Shown: positions 35,534 through 35,744 of the stretch, one piece after another
Position numbering within the stretch: the stretch's first letter is position 1
Layout of the letters: every line of letters starts with the position of its first letter
NCBI GenBank assembly: GCA_003599625.1
Contig: QZIU01000035.1
Location: forward strand, 1 to 35,744
DNA: 35,744 nucleotides
Direction of reading: 5' to 3'
Origin: Candidatus Parcubacteria bacterium
Lineage (GTDB): Bacteria; Patescibacteriota; Minisyncoccia; UBA9983
Notes under the pieces: generated by a model
Told to the model about the DNA's origin: nothing
Seen by the model: the letters and a program-made list of their open reading frames with translations, nothing else
The model's database searches: none
Made by a program: the position numbers and the translations under genes

Positions 35534-35744
35534 ATAGATTGCAAGATTCGTCTTTTTAATTCAGCTTTATTGCGAATTCCGGTATTTAACTGAATCTCAT
35601 ATGCTTTGTGTACTAATTTACCCATTTCTGGGCCTGGTTCAATTTCTGGCATTAAATCGCGACCTTGTAATATTGGCTCTTCAATACCATCATAAACCCC
35701 TGCTATTTGCGCCCTTTGTATAAATTTATCAATTTCAGGAATTG
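35512..35744 (-). CDS. CCA-adding enzyme / poly(A) polymerase family, C-terminal part
   Basis: The gene enters from the right edge and is open from 35742 to the TGA at 35512-35514, giving the last 76 residues. LQGRDLMPEIEPGPEMGKLVHKAYEIQLNTGIRNKAELKRRIL matches the C-terminal RNA-binding part of class II tRNA nucleotidyltransferases (GrDLm-pGp-mG pattern). These add CCA to tRNA 3' ends without a template, which suits the three tRNAs here, none of which encodes CCA. The catalytic head lies outside the window, so a multifunctional HD-containing form cannot be judged. The last residues (KAPHS) are encoded by the terminator stem. Confidence 0.8.
   Translation of the reverse strand, partial: IPEIDKFIQRAQIAGVYDGIEEPILQGRDLMPEIEPGPEMGKLVHKAYEIQLNTGIRNKAELKRRILQSIKKAPHS

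Overview
The window looks like a chromosomal piece of a Candidate Phyla Radiation bacterium (Patescibacteria, Parcubacteria-like). This is inferred from gene content and style, not from a marker-gene tree. The signs are compact minus-strand operons, several membrane and exported proteins of types I associate with that group, a sigma-region-4/HARE protein, tRNAs without encoded CCA, many start codons placed 6-8 nt after a -10 box (probable leaderless mRNAs), and short low-complexity repeats that sit between genes and inside reading frames of essential genes.

Layout. 1-4850 is an AT-rich accessory, defence-like block on the minus strand. It holds a DUF4143-type AAA ATPase, an EcoRI-family adenine methyltransferase and an Abi_C/HEPN-like protein in one probable operon, then a separately promoted Fic protein and a truncated DUF262 stub. 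4900-11806 is housekeeping: mltG, a membrane-anchored conserved protein, a sigma4/HARE regulator, leuS and a DUF5671-like membrane protein. 11960-12406 is a lone plus-strand gene of unknown function with its own consensus promoter, Shine-Dalgarno and terminator. 12558-17356 carries ychF, an exported Ig-like protein, nfo and a class I/II aminotransferase. 17366-22125 is a second accessory block: a gene fragment, Nudix, RBBP9-like hydrolase, class III aminotransferase, frameshifted CYTH gene and a second AAA ATPase. It ends close to tRNA-Ala(TGC). 22539-24608 is a response regulator / 4-TM protein / histidine kinase operon. 24814-27773 holds a Glu/Leu-type dehydrogenase, ddl and an alpha/beta hydrolase. 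28046-28239 holds tRNA-Ala(GGC) and tRNA-Arg(CCT), with a structured duplication of the tRNA-Ala 3' end beside them. 28328-33913 holds a glutaredoxin, murC, trmD, khpA, rpsP and the divergent miaB-miaA pair. 33968-35744 holds an HD hydrolase, a P-loop protein whose 3' end is overwritten by a GC-rich palindromic element, an unknown gene, and the C-terminus of a CCA-adding enzyme.

Functions fit together in places. leuS, miaA, miaB, trmD and the CCA-adding enzyme all act on tRNA, and the three tRNAs here need CCA added. mltG, murC and ddl belong to peptidoglycan metabolism. rpsP-khpA-trmD keeps a widespread gene order, but rimM and rplS are missing from it.

The most unusual signals are (i) repeat-derived, frame-preserving inserts in leuS, miaA, miaB and trmD, including a 20-bp perfect foldback in trmD and a 30-bp perfect palindrome in miaB; (ii) a family of TCCGCC/GGCGGA hairpins used both as terminator stems and as protein-coding sequence; (iii) the folded duplication of the tRNA-Ala 3' end; (iv) the ATPase-methyltransferase-HEPN operon with a 14-bp inverted repeat at its transcription start. 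No CRISPR array, rRNA or insertion-sequence transposase was seen.
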